Assembly (NCBI RefSeq): GCF_023277745.1
Contig: NZ_CP086322.1
Coordinates: forward strand, 2,790,001 to 2,854,000
DNA from: Streptomyces halobius
GTDB lineage: Bacteria; Actinomycetota; Actinomycetes; Streptomycetales; Streptomycetaceae
Reading direction: 5' to 3'
Length of the DNA stretch: 64,000 nt
How positions within the stretch are numbered: the stretch's first letter is position 1; the number at the start of each line of letters is the position of its first letter. The notes under the pieces were generated by a model, which saw only the letters and a program-made list of their open reading frames with translations, had not been told where the DNA came from and made no database searches. The position numbers and the translations under genes were made by a program. Positions 1 through 8,004 of this stretch are shown here, in pieces.

Positions 1-371
1 ACGCCCGCCTACTTCACCGACTTCGGCGGCCTCGACGCCGAGGCCACCCACCTCCTGCTGGACCTGGGGTCAAGGTCATCGGCACCGACGCGTTCAGCCT
101 GGACGCGCCCTTCGGCCACATGATCGACGCGTACCAGCGGACCGGCGACCGCGGGGTGCTCTGGCCGGCGCACTTCGTGGGCCGGGAACGGGAGTACTGC
201 CAGATCGAGCGGTTGAGCAACCTCGGCTCCCTCCCCGGCCCCACCGGCTTCCTGGTCTCCTGCCTCCCCGTCAAGATCGCAGGGGCGGGGGCCGGGTGGA
301 CCCGGGCCGCCGCGCTCGTCGAAGAGGAGCCGGCCGCCGAGGAGCGGTGCCCGGACCGCGCCGACGGATGA
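1..371 (+). pseudogene. Polyketide cyclase (cyclase superfamily), 5' truncated by window edge, apparent frameshift
   Basis: This is the C-terminal part of a cyclase/kynurenine-formamidase-fold protein of the kind that closes rings in aromatic polyketide clusters. The first 69 bases read TPAYFTDFGGLDAEATHLLL and DLG in frame 1. The family-typical continuation VKVIGTDAFSLD, ending in PVKIAGAGAGW, lies in frame 3 and stops at 369-371. The two parts join if one G is restored to the G4 run at 66-69, so a one-base deletion, real or a sequencing error, interrupts the gene. The start is outside the window. It points toward the minus-strand acyltransferase, and two hairpins separate them. In the oxytetracycline set it would correspond to one of the later-ring cyclases (OxyN/OxyI type). 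That is inference, because only the last ~120 residues are visible. Confidence 0.72.
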
Positions 372-376
372 GCCCT

Positions 377-412
377 TGAGGCAGAGAGCGCCACCTATCT
401 CTCCCTGCCTCA
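377..412. terminator. First of two tandem hairpins between convergent genes
   Basis: Perfect 8-bp arms TGAGGCAG (377-384) and CTGCCTCA (405-412) lie just after the cyclase stop. Together with the next hairpin it probably separates convergent transcription of the cyclase and the acyltransferase operon. Confidence 0.5.
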
Positions 413-431
413 TACGTACCTCCCACTACCT

Positions 432-466
432 CAAGGGCGCCCCGCACACCGTGCGGGGCGCCCTTG
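432..466. terminator. Strong bidirectional terminator hairpin
   Basis: A 16-bp perfect GC-rich stem, CAAGGGCGCCCCGCAC pairing with its complement at 451-466, closes a 3-base loop. It lies between the plus-strand cyclase stop (371) and the minus-strand acyltransferase stop (488), so it can end both transcripts. There is no long T tract, as is common for Streptomyces terminators. Confidence 0.8.
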
Positions 467-487
467 GGTCTGTCCGATGGGATGGGC

Positions 488-1561
488 TCAGGCGCGGGGC
501 TCCAGCTCCCGCCGCAGCGCCTGACGTGCCGCATCCAAGGTCGCCACCTCGTCCTCCGGCCCTCGTACCCGCCGTGGGGAGAGCGGCAGGACGCCACTGT
601 CCCCCCGGCGTACGGCGGGGTGCTGCCGGGCCAGAAGGGAGAGTCCACGCCCCGGCCCAGCCTCGACCAGAGAGAATTCGCCGGACGCCAACAACCCCTG
701 GAGTGCGGGCCAGAAGCGCACCTTCGCGACCGGCTGGGCCGCCCAGTACACGGGGTCCGCGATCTCACGGGCGGTCAGTGGCGCGGCCGTGGCGCACGAG
801 TGGATCGGCACCGCCGGGGAGTGCCGCGCCACCGAGGCCAGCACCGCAGTGGCACCCATGGCGTACGGCGCGATGGCCGGGCTGTGGAACGGACTGAGCG
901 CCGGGACGGGCCGCACCGCGACGCCCCGGACACGCAGCCGCTCGCCCACTGCGCGCAGCGCGCCCTCCGGCCCGGCCAGCACCGTCTGGAGCGGCGCGTT
1001 GACCGCAGCGACCACCACCTCACAGTCGAGGAACGGCGCCAGCTGATCGGCGGAGGCGGCCACCGCGATCATGCCGCCCGGCGGGGAGTGCGCCAGCCGC
1101 ACCACCCTGTCCAGTACGACGTGCGCGGCGTCGTGTACGGAGAAAACCCCGGCGAGCGTGGCCGCCGCCAACTCGCCGATGCTGTGGCCCAGCAGCGCCG
1201 CGGGGCGCACGCCCCAACTCTCCACGGTCCGCCCCAGGGCGTAGTCGACGGCGAAGAGCAGCGGCTGGGCCCGCAGTACATGGTCCATGGGCAGCTCCGA
1301 CTGCTCAGCCAGCCAGTCCGCGCGGATGCGGGCCCCCTCCCTGCCCATCGCGTCGAAGACCTCGTCGAGCGCCTCGGTGAATGCCGCGACCGTGCCGTAC
1401 AGGCCGGCGGTCATACGGGGGTACTGGGAGCCCTGCCCGGGCAGCAGCAGCGCGACCGGTCGGGACGCATGCCGCGCGGCGGCTCCGCGACAGCGCGCAC
1501 GATCCGCCGCGCTGGCCGCCGTGACGGGCCCGGCCAGGGGAGTCTGGGGCACCTCTGTCAT
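488..1561 (-). CDS. oxyP: MAT-like acyltransferase / editing thioesterase, OxyP type
   Basis: This 357-aa protein belongs to the malonyl-CoA:ACP acyltransferase fold. Visible motifs are the oxyanion PGQGSQ near residue 45, the nucleophile elbow GHSIGE, and a later SPFHSP that supplies the catalytic His. Family knowledge: such discrete acyltransferases in type II PKS clusters (ZhuC, OxyP) hydrolyse acetyl-ACP and so favour the non-acetate starter, malonamate in tetracyclines. The ATG at 1561 is chosen because it overlaps the stop of the upstream aminotransferase in an ATGA junction; the frame is open further upstream but runs inside that gene. It is the last gene of the three-gene minus-strand operon. 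Homology to OxyP is inferred from fold plus position. The gene looks intact. Confidence 0.82.
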   Translation of the reverse strand: MTEVPQTPLAGPVTAASAADRARCRGAAARHASRPVALLLPGQGSQYPRMTAGLYGTVAAFTEALDEVFDAMGREGARIRADWLAEQSELPMDHVLRAQPLLFAVDYALGRTVESWGVRPAALLGHSIGELAAATLAGVFSVHDAAHVVLDRVVRLAHSPPGGMIAVAASADQLAPFLDCEVVVAAVNAPLQTVLAGPEGALRAVGERLRVRGVAVRPVPALSPFHSPAIAPYAMGATAVLASVARHSPAVPIHSCATAAPLTAREIADPVYWAAQPVAKVRFWPALQGLLASGEFSLVEAGPGRGLSLLARQHPAVRRGDSGVLPLSPRRVRGPEDEVATLDAARQALRRELEPRA

Positions 1562-2636
1562 GACAGTCGGGCGGCTGCGGCCGCGATCCGCTCGTCGCTC
1601 GCCGTGAACGCGATCCGTACGTGCTGCTCGCCAGCTTCCCCGTAGAAGGTGCCGGGCGCCACGAGCAGGCCCCGATCGGCCAGTTCCTTCACAGTCACCC
1701 AGCACGACTCACCGCGGGTGGCCCACAGGAACAGCCCGCCCTCAGAGTGCTCACAGCGGAACCCCGCGGCGTGCAGGGCCTGTTGGAGGGTGTGGCGGCG
1801 CCGGGCATACCGGGCGTACTGCTCCGCCACGTGCGCGTCGTCGTCCAACGCGGCCACCATGGCTGCCTGGACGGGGGCGGGCACAGCGTGCCCGGCGTGC
1901 TTGCGGATCCGCAGCAATCGCTCGACCAGGCGCGGGTCACCGGAGCAGAGCCCCGCGCGGTAGCCAGCGAGATTGGAGCGCTTGGAGAGCGAGTGCACCG
2001 CCAACAACCCCTCGTGGCTGCCCCCGCACACCCGCGGGTGCAGCAGCGAGATCGGCTGGTGGTCCCAGCCGTACTCGATATAGCACTCGTCGTTGACCAC
2101 GACCGTGCCGCGCTCCCGCGCCCAGGCCACCAGGTCGCGTAGCTCCTCCTCGCCCAGCACTCTGCCTTCAGGGTTGGAGGGGGAGTTGAGCCACAGCACC
2201 CGCACCGGTTCCGTGCCCAGGTCCCCCACGGCAGCCACCGGCCGGGAGGCGGCGCCGGCCAGCCGGGCGCTGACGTCGAAGGTGGGGAAGGCCAGGTGGG
2301 GAAAGGCCACGGTGTCGCCGGTGCCGGCGCCCAGCATGGCCGGCAGCCAGGCGATCAACTCCTTGGTTCCGACCGCGGGCAGCACCGCCGACGGCGCGAC
2401 CGTCACGCCCAAGCGGCGGTGGAGCCAGCCGACGGCGGCCTCGCGCAGCACCGCGGTGCCTTCGGTGGGGGGTAGCCCGGCGCGTCCGAGGCTGAGGCGA
2501 GGGCCCGGCGGACAGGCTCGGGGGTGGGGTCGACGGGTTCGCCCAGGGCCAAGTTAACCAGTCCGTCGGGGTGTTCGGCCGCCCGGCGCTTGTGCGGCAG
2601 GAGGACGTCCCAGGGGAAGTCGGGCATCGCTCTCAT
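1558..2636 (-). pseudogene. oxyQ: PLP-dependent aminotransferase, OxyQ type, apparent frameshift
   Basis: This is a class I/II fold-type I aminotransferase resembling DapC-like enzymes. In tetracycline pathways OxyQ installs the C4 amino group on 4-keto-anhydrotetracycline. The N-terminal part (from 2636) reads MRAMPDFPWDVLLPHKRRA and ends in DAPGYPP. The rest, starting TEGTAVLREAA and including the Schiff-base motif SLSKRSN, lies in another frame. Restoring one C to the C6 run (plus-strand G run 2467-2472) fuses them into a normal-length protein of about 359 aa, so the gene has a one-base deletion, real or artefactual. The ATG at 2636 overlaps the stop of the PPOX gene (ATGA). The 3' end overlaps the acyltransferase start. 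The product is inactive if the shift is genuine. Confidence 0.82.
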
Positions 2637-3082
2637 CGCTGGCTCGCCTCCGCTCCCTCGGCCTCAGTCGGGGCCGCCTCGGGGTGCGAAGCGTCCGTAA
2701 GGCCCCAGGAGACCACCCTTGCGGGGTGAATGCGGATCATCTCGTCCGCGCAGACCGGGACATGGGACCTGCCTCCCGTGACGAGCGCCTGAGCGGTGCC
2801 ACGGACGACGACGGCGCGGACAGTCTCGGGGTCCCGGCAGGGAATGTCGTCGATGACGAATGCGACTCTGCCGTTCCGCTGGACATTCCGGTACTTCCGG
2901 CTGTTTCCCATGTCCCTGCCGACGATGTCGATCAGCCCGTTCTCGGCATCGAAGAAGAAGCCCACGGGCGTGACATGGGGCTCGCCCCGTGCGTCGACCG
3001 TCGCCAGCCGGCCGTAGGTCTGCGTTCGTATATAGGCGATTTCCTGTGGGGTGAAAGACGGCACCTTTGCGTCCTTGTCCAT
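2633..3082 (-). CDS. oxyR: PPOX-class F420-dependent reductase, OxyR type
   Basis: This 149-aa protein has the pyridoxamine-5'-phosphate-oxidase split-barrel fold. It reads YGRLATVDARGEPHVTPVGF near the N terminus and ends with IRIHPARVVSWGL, a pattern seen in F420-dependent PPOX reductases. In the oxytetracycline pathway the equivalent OxyR reduces the 5a(11a) double bond of dehydrotetracycline with F420H2. It is the first gene of the operon with the aminotransferase and acyltransferase, joined to the former by an ATGA overlap. It is divergent from the FAD hydroxylase across 169 bp, which fits paired late steps (hydroxylation, then reduction). The family assignment is clear; substrate and cofactor are inferred from context. 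Confidence 0.78.
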   Translation of the reverse strand: MDKDAKVPSFTPQEIAYIRTQTYGRLATVDARGEPHVTPVGFFFDAENGLIDIVGRDMGNSRKYRNVQRNGRVAFVIDDIPCRDPETVRAVVVRGTAQALVTGGRSHVPVCADEMIRIHPARVVSWGLTDASHPEAAPTEAEGAEASQR

Positions 3083-3251
3083 AGCGAGCGGGTCACCGGC
3101 ACGCTACGGATTCCGCTTCGAGCCCGTTTCGAGGCCGCGCACCCGGATTCCGGCTGGACCCCGGCTCGAAGGCCCAAGGCCACCATGGCGTTCGCGACTT
3201 CCCCTTGCGAGCTGTCCGCTTGCGAAACTTCCCCTAGCAGAAGGAGGGCAG
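3083..3251. promoter_or_regulatory. Divergent promoter region with 30-bp-spaced direct repeats
   Basis: This is the control region between the PPOX operon (left) and the FAD hydroxylase (right). It contains ACTTCCCCTTGC at 3197 and ACTTCCCCTAGC at 3227, a direct repeat spaced 30 bp apart that ends about 15 bp before the hydroxylase start. A strong ribosome site, AAGGAGGG (3241-3248), precedes the ATG at 3252. The repeat could be an activator site for a cluster regulator; no binding data are available. Confidence 0.4.
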
Positions 3252-4763
3252 ATGCCGTACGACGTGGTCGTGGTGGGCGCCGGGCCCACCGGACTCATGC
3301 TCGCCTGTGAGCTCCAACTCGCCGGATCCCGAACCCTGGTCATCGAACGCCTGGAGCGGCCGGCCGACTTCTCCAAGGCGCTCGGCGTCCACGCGCGCAC
3401 GGTGGAACTGCTCGATCTGCGTGGGCTCTGCGCGGACTTCCTGCAGGACGCCCGGAAACTTCCCGGCGGCAACTTCGCCAGCCTCGGTGTGCCCCTGGAG
3501 CTTACGCCCTTCGACACCGAGCACCCCTACGTACTGTTCGTCCCCCAGGTCCGCACAGAGGAGCTACTGACGCGGCGAGCCCTGGAGTTGGGGGTGGAGC
3601 TACGGCGCGGCCACACCCTGACCGCCCTGGAGCAGGATGACCAGAGCGTGACGGCCACGGTTACCGGTCCCGATGGGCCCACCCAGATCACTTCCTCGTA
3701 TCTGGTCGGGTGCGACGGCGGCGGCAGTACTGTGCGCAAGCTGCTGGGCATTGACTTCCCCGGCGAGAAGCCCCATATGCTCGCGTTGATCGCGGACGCG
3801 CGGTTCCGCGAGGAGCTGCCCCGAGGGGAGGGAATGGGTCCCATGCGCCCCCGCGGGGTCATGCGGCACGACCTGCGCGCCTGGTTCTCCGCCTTCCCGC
3901 TGGAAGGGGGTGTCTTCCGCATCACCGTCGCCTTCTTCGACCGGCCCTTCGCCGACCGGCGCGCGCCCATCACCGACGAGGACCTGCGCGTGGCGCTCCG
4001 CGAGGTGGCCGGCGACGACTTCGGCATGTACGACGTGCGGTGGCGCTCCCGGCTCACCGACGCTTCGCGGCAGGCCACTCGGTACCGGGAGGGGCGGGTG
4101 CTGCTCGCCGGCGACTCCTGTCACATCCATCTGCCCGCGGGTGGCCAGGGGCTCAACCTCGGCTTCCAGGACGCCGTCAACCTCGGCTGGAAGCTGGGGG
4201 CCACCGTCACCGGCACTGCCTCGCCCCACCTGTTGGAGACCTACGAGGCCGAGCGCCGCCCGGTCGCCGACGGCGTGCTGCGCAACACCCGCGCACAGGC
4301 CGTCCTGATTGACCCCGACCCGCGGTTCCGGGGGCTCCAGGACCTGATGCGCGACCTGTTGCGCCAGCCGGAGACCAACCGCTATCTCGCCGGGCTGGTC
4401 TCCGCGTTGGACGTGCGCTACCCGATCGACGGCGAACACCCCCTGGTCGGGCGGCGGATGCCCGACCTCCTGTTGGACGCCGACACGGGGCGCCGCCGGC
4501 TGAGTACGCACTTCCACGCGGCGCATGGCGTCCTGTTGACGCTCTCCCCGGACCCGCACCATGCCGAACTCGCCACCCCGTGGAAGGACCGAGTGGACCT
4601 CGTCACAGCCACCGATGTGCTGGAGCGCGGCCCGGCCGTCGAGGGGCTGTCCGCGGTGCTCATCCGCCCCGACGGCTATGTCTGCTGGGCGGGTTCGGCC
4701 GCGGACGACACCGAAGGGCTGACCTCGGCGCTGCGTACCTGGTTCGGCTCACCCCTCTCGTAA
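3252..4763 (+). CDS. oxyS: FAD-dependent aromatic hydroxylase, OxyS type
   Basis: This 503-aa flavoprotein monooxygenase belongs to the PHBH-like group found in angucycline and tetracycline pathways. It shows the dinucleotide motif GAGPTG (residues 9-14), the middle DG motif LVGCDGGGSTVRK, and the second FAD motif with GRVLLAGDSCHIHLPAGGQG followed by NLGFQDAVNLGWKL. The C terminus has the usual thioredoxin-like extension. In oxytetracycline biosynthesis OxyS hydroxylates anhydrotetracycline at C6 (and C5), and 503 aa is the length I recall for that enzyme. The ATG at 3252 follows a strong ribosome site; an in-frame extension upstream lacks one. The methyltransferase follows after 88 bp on the same strand. 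Regiochemistry cannot be read from sequence. Confidence 0.82.
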   Translation: MPYDVVVVGAGPTGLMLACELQLAGSRTLVIERLERPADFSKALGVHARTVELLDLRGLCADFLQDARKLPGGNFASLGVPLELTPFDTEHPYVLFVPQVRTEELLTRRALELGVELRRGHTLTALEQDDQSVTATVTGPDGPTQITSSYLVGCDGGGSTVRKLLGIDFPGEKPHMLALIADARFREELPRGEGMGPMRPRGVMRHDLRAWFSAFPLEGGVFRITVAFFDRPFADRRAPITDEDLRVALREVAGDDFGMYDVRWRSRLTDASRQATRYREGRVLLAGDSCHIHLPAGGQGLNLGFQDAVNLGWKLGATVTGTASPHLLETYEAERRPVADGVLRNTRAQAVLIDPDPRFRGLQDLMRDLLRQPETNRYLAGLVSALDVRYPIDGEHPLVGRRMPDLLLDADTGRRRLSTHFHAAHGVLLTLSPDPHHAELATPWKDRVDLVTATDVLERGPAVEGLSAVLIRPDGYVCWAGSAADDTEGLTSALRTWFGSPLS

Positions 4764-4851
4764 CCCGCTCCCCTTCGCCGGCCTCTCAGCCTCTTCACGC
4801 CTCTCCAGCCGCTGTTCCCCACCCCCCTACGACCTCAGGCCAAGGAGTTCC

Positions 4852-5886
4852 ATGACCACCGCGCCCCACGCGTCCGTTGAGCAGGCCCGCGCGCTGCTCT
4901 CCCTGAACACCGCCTACCACCGAGCGAAAGCGCTGCACTCGGCCGTCGAATTGGGCCTGTTCGAGCTGCTCGCCGCCGGCCCCGCAACCATCGCGGAGAT
5001 CAGAGAGCGATTGGGCCTGGCCCATCCGCTGACCGAGGAGTACCTGAAGTCCCTAGCCGCCCTCGGCCTGTTGGACAGGGACGGCGCGTCGTTCCGCAAC
5101 ACTCCGGCGGCCGCCGCCTTCCTCGTCCCCACCTCGTCCACGTACCTCGGAGGCAGCGTCCTCCAGCACGCCCGTAAGCACTACCACGTATGGGCCGGCC
5201 TGACGACCGCGCTGCGCGAGGGCGGGGCCGACTCCGGGGCCGAGGCCCACGGCCCCGAGGCATACCCCCAGCACTACGCGGACCCCGACCGGGCCCGGCA
5301 GGTCATGGCGCATTTCGACACCTTCAGCACCTTCACCGCAAAGGAGTTGGCCTGTCGCGTCGACTGGGAGCGGTACCGCACCTTCGTCGACATCGGTGGC
5401 GCTCGCGGCAATCTGGCCTCGCGTCTCGCCCTGGCCCACCCGCACCTGTCGGGCACCATCTTCGACCTGCCGGCCCTGGCGCCGTTGTGCGCGGAGCTGG
5501 TGGCCGAGCGCGGGGTCGAGGGACGCGTGGGCTTCCAGGGCGGTGACTTCCGGACCGATCCGCTGCCGACGGCCGACGCCGTGGTCATCGGGCATGTCCT
5601 CCCCGACTGGCCCCTGTCCGTGCGGCGGAAGCTGCTCGCCCGGATCTTCGATGCGCTTCCTTCGGGCGGGGCGTTGGTGATCTACGACCTGATGACCGAC
5701 CCCGGCACCGAGACCGAGGACGATCTCCTCCAGCGCCTGAACCACGGGCTGATCCGGGGCGACAGCTCCTCCTGCAGCGTCCAGGAGTGCCGCGAGGCCG
5801 TCGCAGAGGCCGGTTTCCGGGTCCGTCAGACGGAGCGGATCGACAACCTCTTGGGGGACTGGCTCGTCGTCGCCCTCAAGCCCTGA
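4852..5886 (+). CDS. oxyT: SAM-dependent methyltransferase, OxyT type
   Basis: This 344-aa enzyme has a winged-helix dimerisation domain (about residues 1-100) and an O-methyltransferase-family catalytic domain. The SAM motif I is FVDIGGARGNLASRLA, followed by TIFDLPALA; ALVIYDLMTDP is further on. Family members in polyketide clusters methylate O or N; OxyT performs N,N-dimethylation of 4-amino-anhydrotetracycline. The ATG follows CAAGGAG (4841-4847). It is co-oriented with the FAD hydroxylase and probably co-transcribed with it. The adjoining aminotransferase, reductase and hydroxylase make the OxyT role the best guess, but an O-methyltransferase role remains possible. Confidence 0.75.
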   Translation: MTTAPHASVEQARALLSLNTAYHRAKALHSAVELGLFELLAAGPATIAEIRERLGLAHPLTEEYLKSLAALGLLDRDGASFRNTPAAAAFLVPTSSTYLGGSVLQHARKHYHVWAGLTTALREGGADSGAEAHGPEAYPQHYADPDRARQVMAHFDTFSTFTAKELACRVDWERYRTFVDIGGARGNLASRLALAHPHLSGTIFDLPALAPLCAELVAERGVEGRVGFQGGDFRTDPLPTADAVVIGHVLPDWPLSVRRKLLARIFDALPSGGALVIYDLMTDPGTETEDDLLQRLNHGLIRGDSSSCSVQECREAVAEAGFRVRQTERIDNLLGDWLVVALKP

Positions 5887-5972
5887 GGGGGCCGGACAGC
5901 GAACCGGGCCGCTGCTCCCCTCTCCCAACCTGGTGTGGGGAGCCGGGCGGACGGCCCGGTCGTGGCACGCCG

Positions 5973-6665
5973 TCAGGAGCCCGCTCTCATCCGCAGCGCC
6001 GCCCCGCGCCGTGGCACTGGGCCACCGGCCACCGACAAACCCATCATGAGCATGGACTTGGCCTTGTTGACCGCGTCGATCCGGGACGCGGCCCCCAACT
6101 TCTCGAAAATATTGCGCAGATGGCGCTTGACCGTTGCTTCGGTTATTGCCAGGCGGGACGCGATCTGACTGTTGCTCAATCCCTGTGCCACATACTCCAT
6201 GATCTGTAGTTCCCGGGCGGACAGTGACGCCTCCGCGAGGTGCGGCAGACTCGATGCGCTCCCCTTCGGGATGGATAGCACACTCTGCTCCGGGTGGGCA
6301 CTGATCATGCGAATGACAGAGAGCACCTCATGCCGATTGAGGCTTTTCGTCAGAAAACCGCTCACTCGGAGTCGCAGTGCGTGCTTGATAAGCAGCGGGT
6401 GCTGGAAAGCGGTGAGGATAATGCAGTGGGAATCCGGCGACTGATTTCTCAGCCTCGCAGCAGTGGCGATGATTTCGCGGGGTTCAGCGCCGTCGAGCAG
6501 GATGATGTCGGGACGGGTCTCGGCCGCGACCCGCGCGGCGAGTTCGTCATTGGCCACCCCGCCGACGACCTTGATGTCCGGCTGCTGGGCCAGCACGTCG
6601 CAGAGGGTGTCCCGGAGCAGCGTCTGGTCGTCGACGACGAGGACGGTGATGACCTTGCTATCCAT
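5973..6665 (-). CDS. NarL/LuxR-family response regulator
   Basis: This 230-aa regulator has an N-terminal receiver domain with the acidic pair near residues 12-13 and the probable phospho-acceptor D58 in IILLDG. The C-terminal LuxR helix-turn-helix begins LSARELQIMEYVAQGLSNSQ. The ATG at 6665 has GGGGAGGA 4-11 bases upstream; an earlier in-frame start lacks a ribosome site. No histidine kinase is adjacent, so it may be an orphan or respond to a non-phosphate signal. It is convergent with the methyltransferase and divergent from the MarR gene, suggesting a cluster-situated activator. AT content is somewhat higher than its neighbours, and I found no TTA codon. Confidence 0.85.
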   Translation of the reverse strand: MDSKVITVLVVDDQTLLRDTLCDVLAQQPDIKVVGGVANDELAARVAAETRPDIILLDGAEPREIIATAARLRNQSPDSHCIILTAFQHPLLIKHALRLRVSGFLTKSLNRHEVLSVIRMISAHPEQSVLSIPKGSASSLPHLAEASLSARELQIMEYVAQGLSNSQIASRLAITEATVKRHLRNIFEKLGAASRIDAVNKAKSMLMMGLSVAGGPVPRRGAALRMRAGS

Positions 6666-7240
6666 GAATCCTCCCCGGGCGCGGGGAAGTGTCCGTCGCA
6701 CCTAAAGCCGGCAGACGGCCGAGCCTTCGGTGAAAGCCCTGGTGGATCAATTCGCAGAACATTGAAAACTTTCTCACTCGAAAATAGGACAGACGTCGAC
6801 AATAGAGAACTTGATAAGTAATACCGCAAACGCGACTCGCACCAGTACAGCCTGACCGCGTTGCGAGAGCAAGCGCGCGGGGATAAAAAAATGGTCAGCG
6901 AAGAGTAAAGTGGAAACGAAAGGCTGAACCCTGGACGTTTTTGACCAAGCCGCCGTCCGCGTGATTGCATTGGCACCCCCGAAAGGCCCGTCGGGTGGCA
7001 GTCTGGATTCTGCCCACGGATAAAGCCCAAAGGCAAAAGGCCCGACCACGGCGGCTCTCCTTTCGGCGTCACCCCCTTTCATTTTGCGTGGTCATGCAGA
7101 AAATGAATTCCCGGCTCCTCGGTCTACGCTCCACAGCCATGGGCGGGGTTCGGCCGGAGTGGCGGTTCGGCCGGGGGGCGGACCGACGCTCCGACAAGCT
7201 CTTGTCGACATGTGAGGTCTGGCGATCTACGCTGTGGTCC
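6666..7240. other. 575-bp divergent intergenic region, AT-rich for this genome
   Basis: I see no convincing gene here. The stretch 6750-7100 is unusually rich in A runs (for example GGGATAAAAAAATGG near 6880) compared with the surrounding ~72% GC. It serves as upstream region of the LuxR regulator and of the MarR gene. A 16-bp palindromic element at 7192-7207 is listed separately. Confidence 0.5.
7192..7207. promoter_or_regulatory. Palindrome, candidate MarR operator
   Basis: CGACAAG-CT-CTTGTCG is a perfect 7+2+7 inverted repeat that ends 33 bases upstream of the MarR start. MarR-family regulators usually bind short palindromes of this size in their own promoters, so autoregulation is the simplest reading. 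A half-site CGACAAG recurs at 7928-7934 in the otrA leader. Confidence 0.5.
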
Positions 7241-7735
7241 ATGGACGCATCAACGCCGGAGATCGACCCCCTGGTCGCGGTGACGGCCGAGGTCTTTGCG
7301 GTCAACGGCCGACTGCTCCGTGAAGGGGATCGGCTCTCCGCCCATGTCGGGCTGACCTCGGCTCGTTGGCAGGTGGCCGGTCTCCTGCTGGACGGCCCGC
7401 GCACCGTCGCCGACCTGGCCCGTGACCGCGGCCTCCGCCGTCAGGCCGTCCAGCAGACCGTCGACCGGCTCCGCGACCAGGGGTTGGTCACCACCAACCC
7501 CAACCCGCGGGACCAGCGCAGCCCACTCGTCGAGCTCACCCTCCGCGGCAGAAAGGCCCTCGACGACCTCGGTCCCCACGAAGACCGCTGGCTGGCCGAA
7601 CTGGCCGAAGGCATCGCCCCGGAAGAGCTGCGCACCACGGTCTCCGTCCTGCGCCGGCTCCGCCGGAAACTCGACGCCCAGCTCGCGGACACCGCGCTGG
7701 GACAGCGGAACACCACGCCGCCCCAGCGCCGTTGA
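7241..7735 (+). CDS. MarR-family transcriptional regulator
   Basis: This 164-aa winged-helix protein has a recognition helix region DLARDRGLRRQAVQQTVDRL, then the wing TTNPNPRDQRSPLVELTLRG, and C-terminal dimerisation helices. The ATG at 7241 opens the first in-frame homologous residues (MDASTPEIDPLVAV). It lies 222 bp upstream of the ribosomal-protection gene on the same strand. MarR proteins next to tetracycline resistance genes (OtrR beside otrB in S. rimosus, CtcS in the chlortetracycline cluster) control export or production. This one may repress itself and the downstream resistance gene and be released by the pathway product. That role is inferred from position only. Confidence 0.82.
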   Translation: MDASTPEIDPLVAVTAEVFAVNGRLLREGDRLSAHVGLTSARWQVAGLLLDGPRTVADLARDRGLRRQAVQQTVDRLRDQGLVTTNPNPRDQRSPLVELTLRGRKALDDLGPHEDRWLAELAEGIAPEELRTTVSVLRRLRRKLDAQLADTALGQRNTTPPQRR

Positions 7736-7887
7736 GTCACCCCGCAGCTGCACGAAGGCGGCTGTGGCGGAGCGGAGACCGCGGACGCAGGGCCGCATGA
7801 CGGCCCCCCACGGCCTCCCCCAGGGAGCACGAGAAACTCCAGGAAGCACAAGGGATCACAAGAAACCGGAAGAGGGAGGAGCAGGCG

Positions 7888-8004
7888 ATGCGGCAGGAGT
7901 GCCTGAATCCGGTCGGCAGGGACGTTGCGACAAGGGCGAAGGACTCTAAGGCGCGATATGAAGCAGTGGAAGAAGCTAAACCTAGGCATTCTGGCACATG
8001 TTGA
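7888..8004 (+). CDS. Putative 38-aa leader peptide overlapping the otrA start
   Basis: An ATG at 7888 has a much stronger ribosome site (AGAGGGAGGAG, 7871-7881) than otrA itself. It reads MRQECLNPVGRDVATRAKDS and 18 more residues to a TGA at 8002-8004, 47 bases inside otrA and in the +1 frame relative to it. Such an arrangement could couple or attenuate otrA translation when ribosomes are slowed by tetracycline, as leader ORFs do for some ribosome-targeting resistance genes. No homolog is recognised and the ORF could be fortuitous. Confidence 0.35.
   Translation: MRQECLNPVGRDVATRAKDSKARYEAVEEAKPRHSGTC

Noticed and set aside
3051..3251. N-terminal extension of the FAD hydroxylase
   Set aside because: The in-frame stretch lacks homology and overlaps the divergent PPOX gene; a strong ribosome site fixes the start at 3252.
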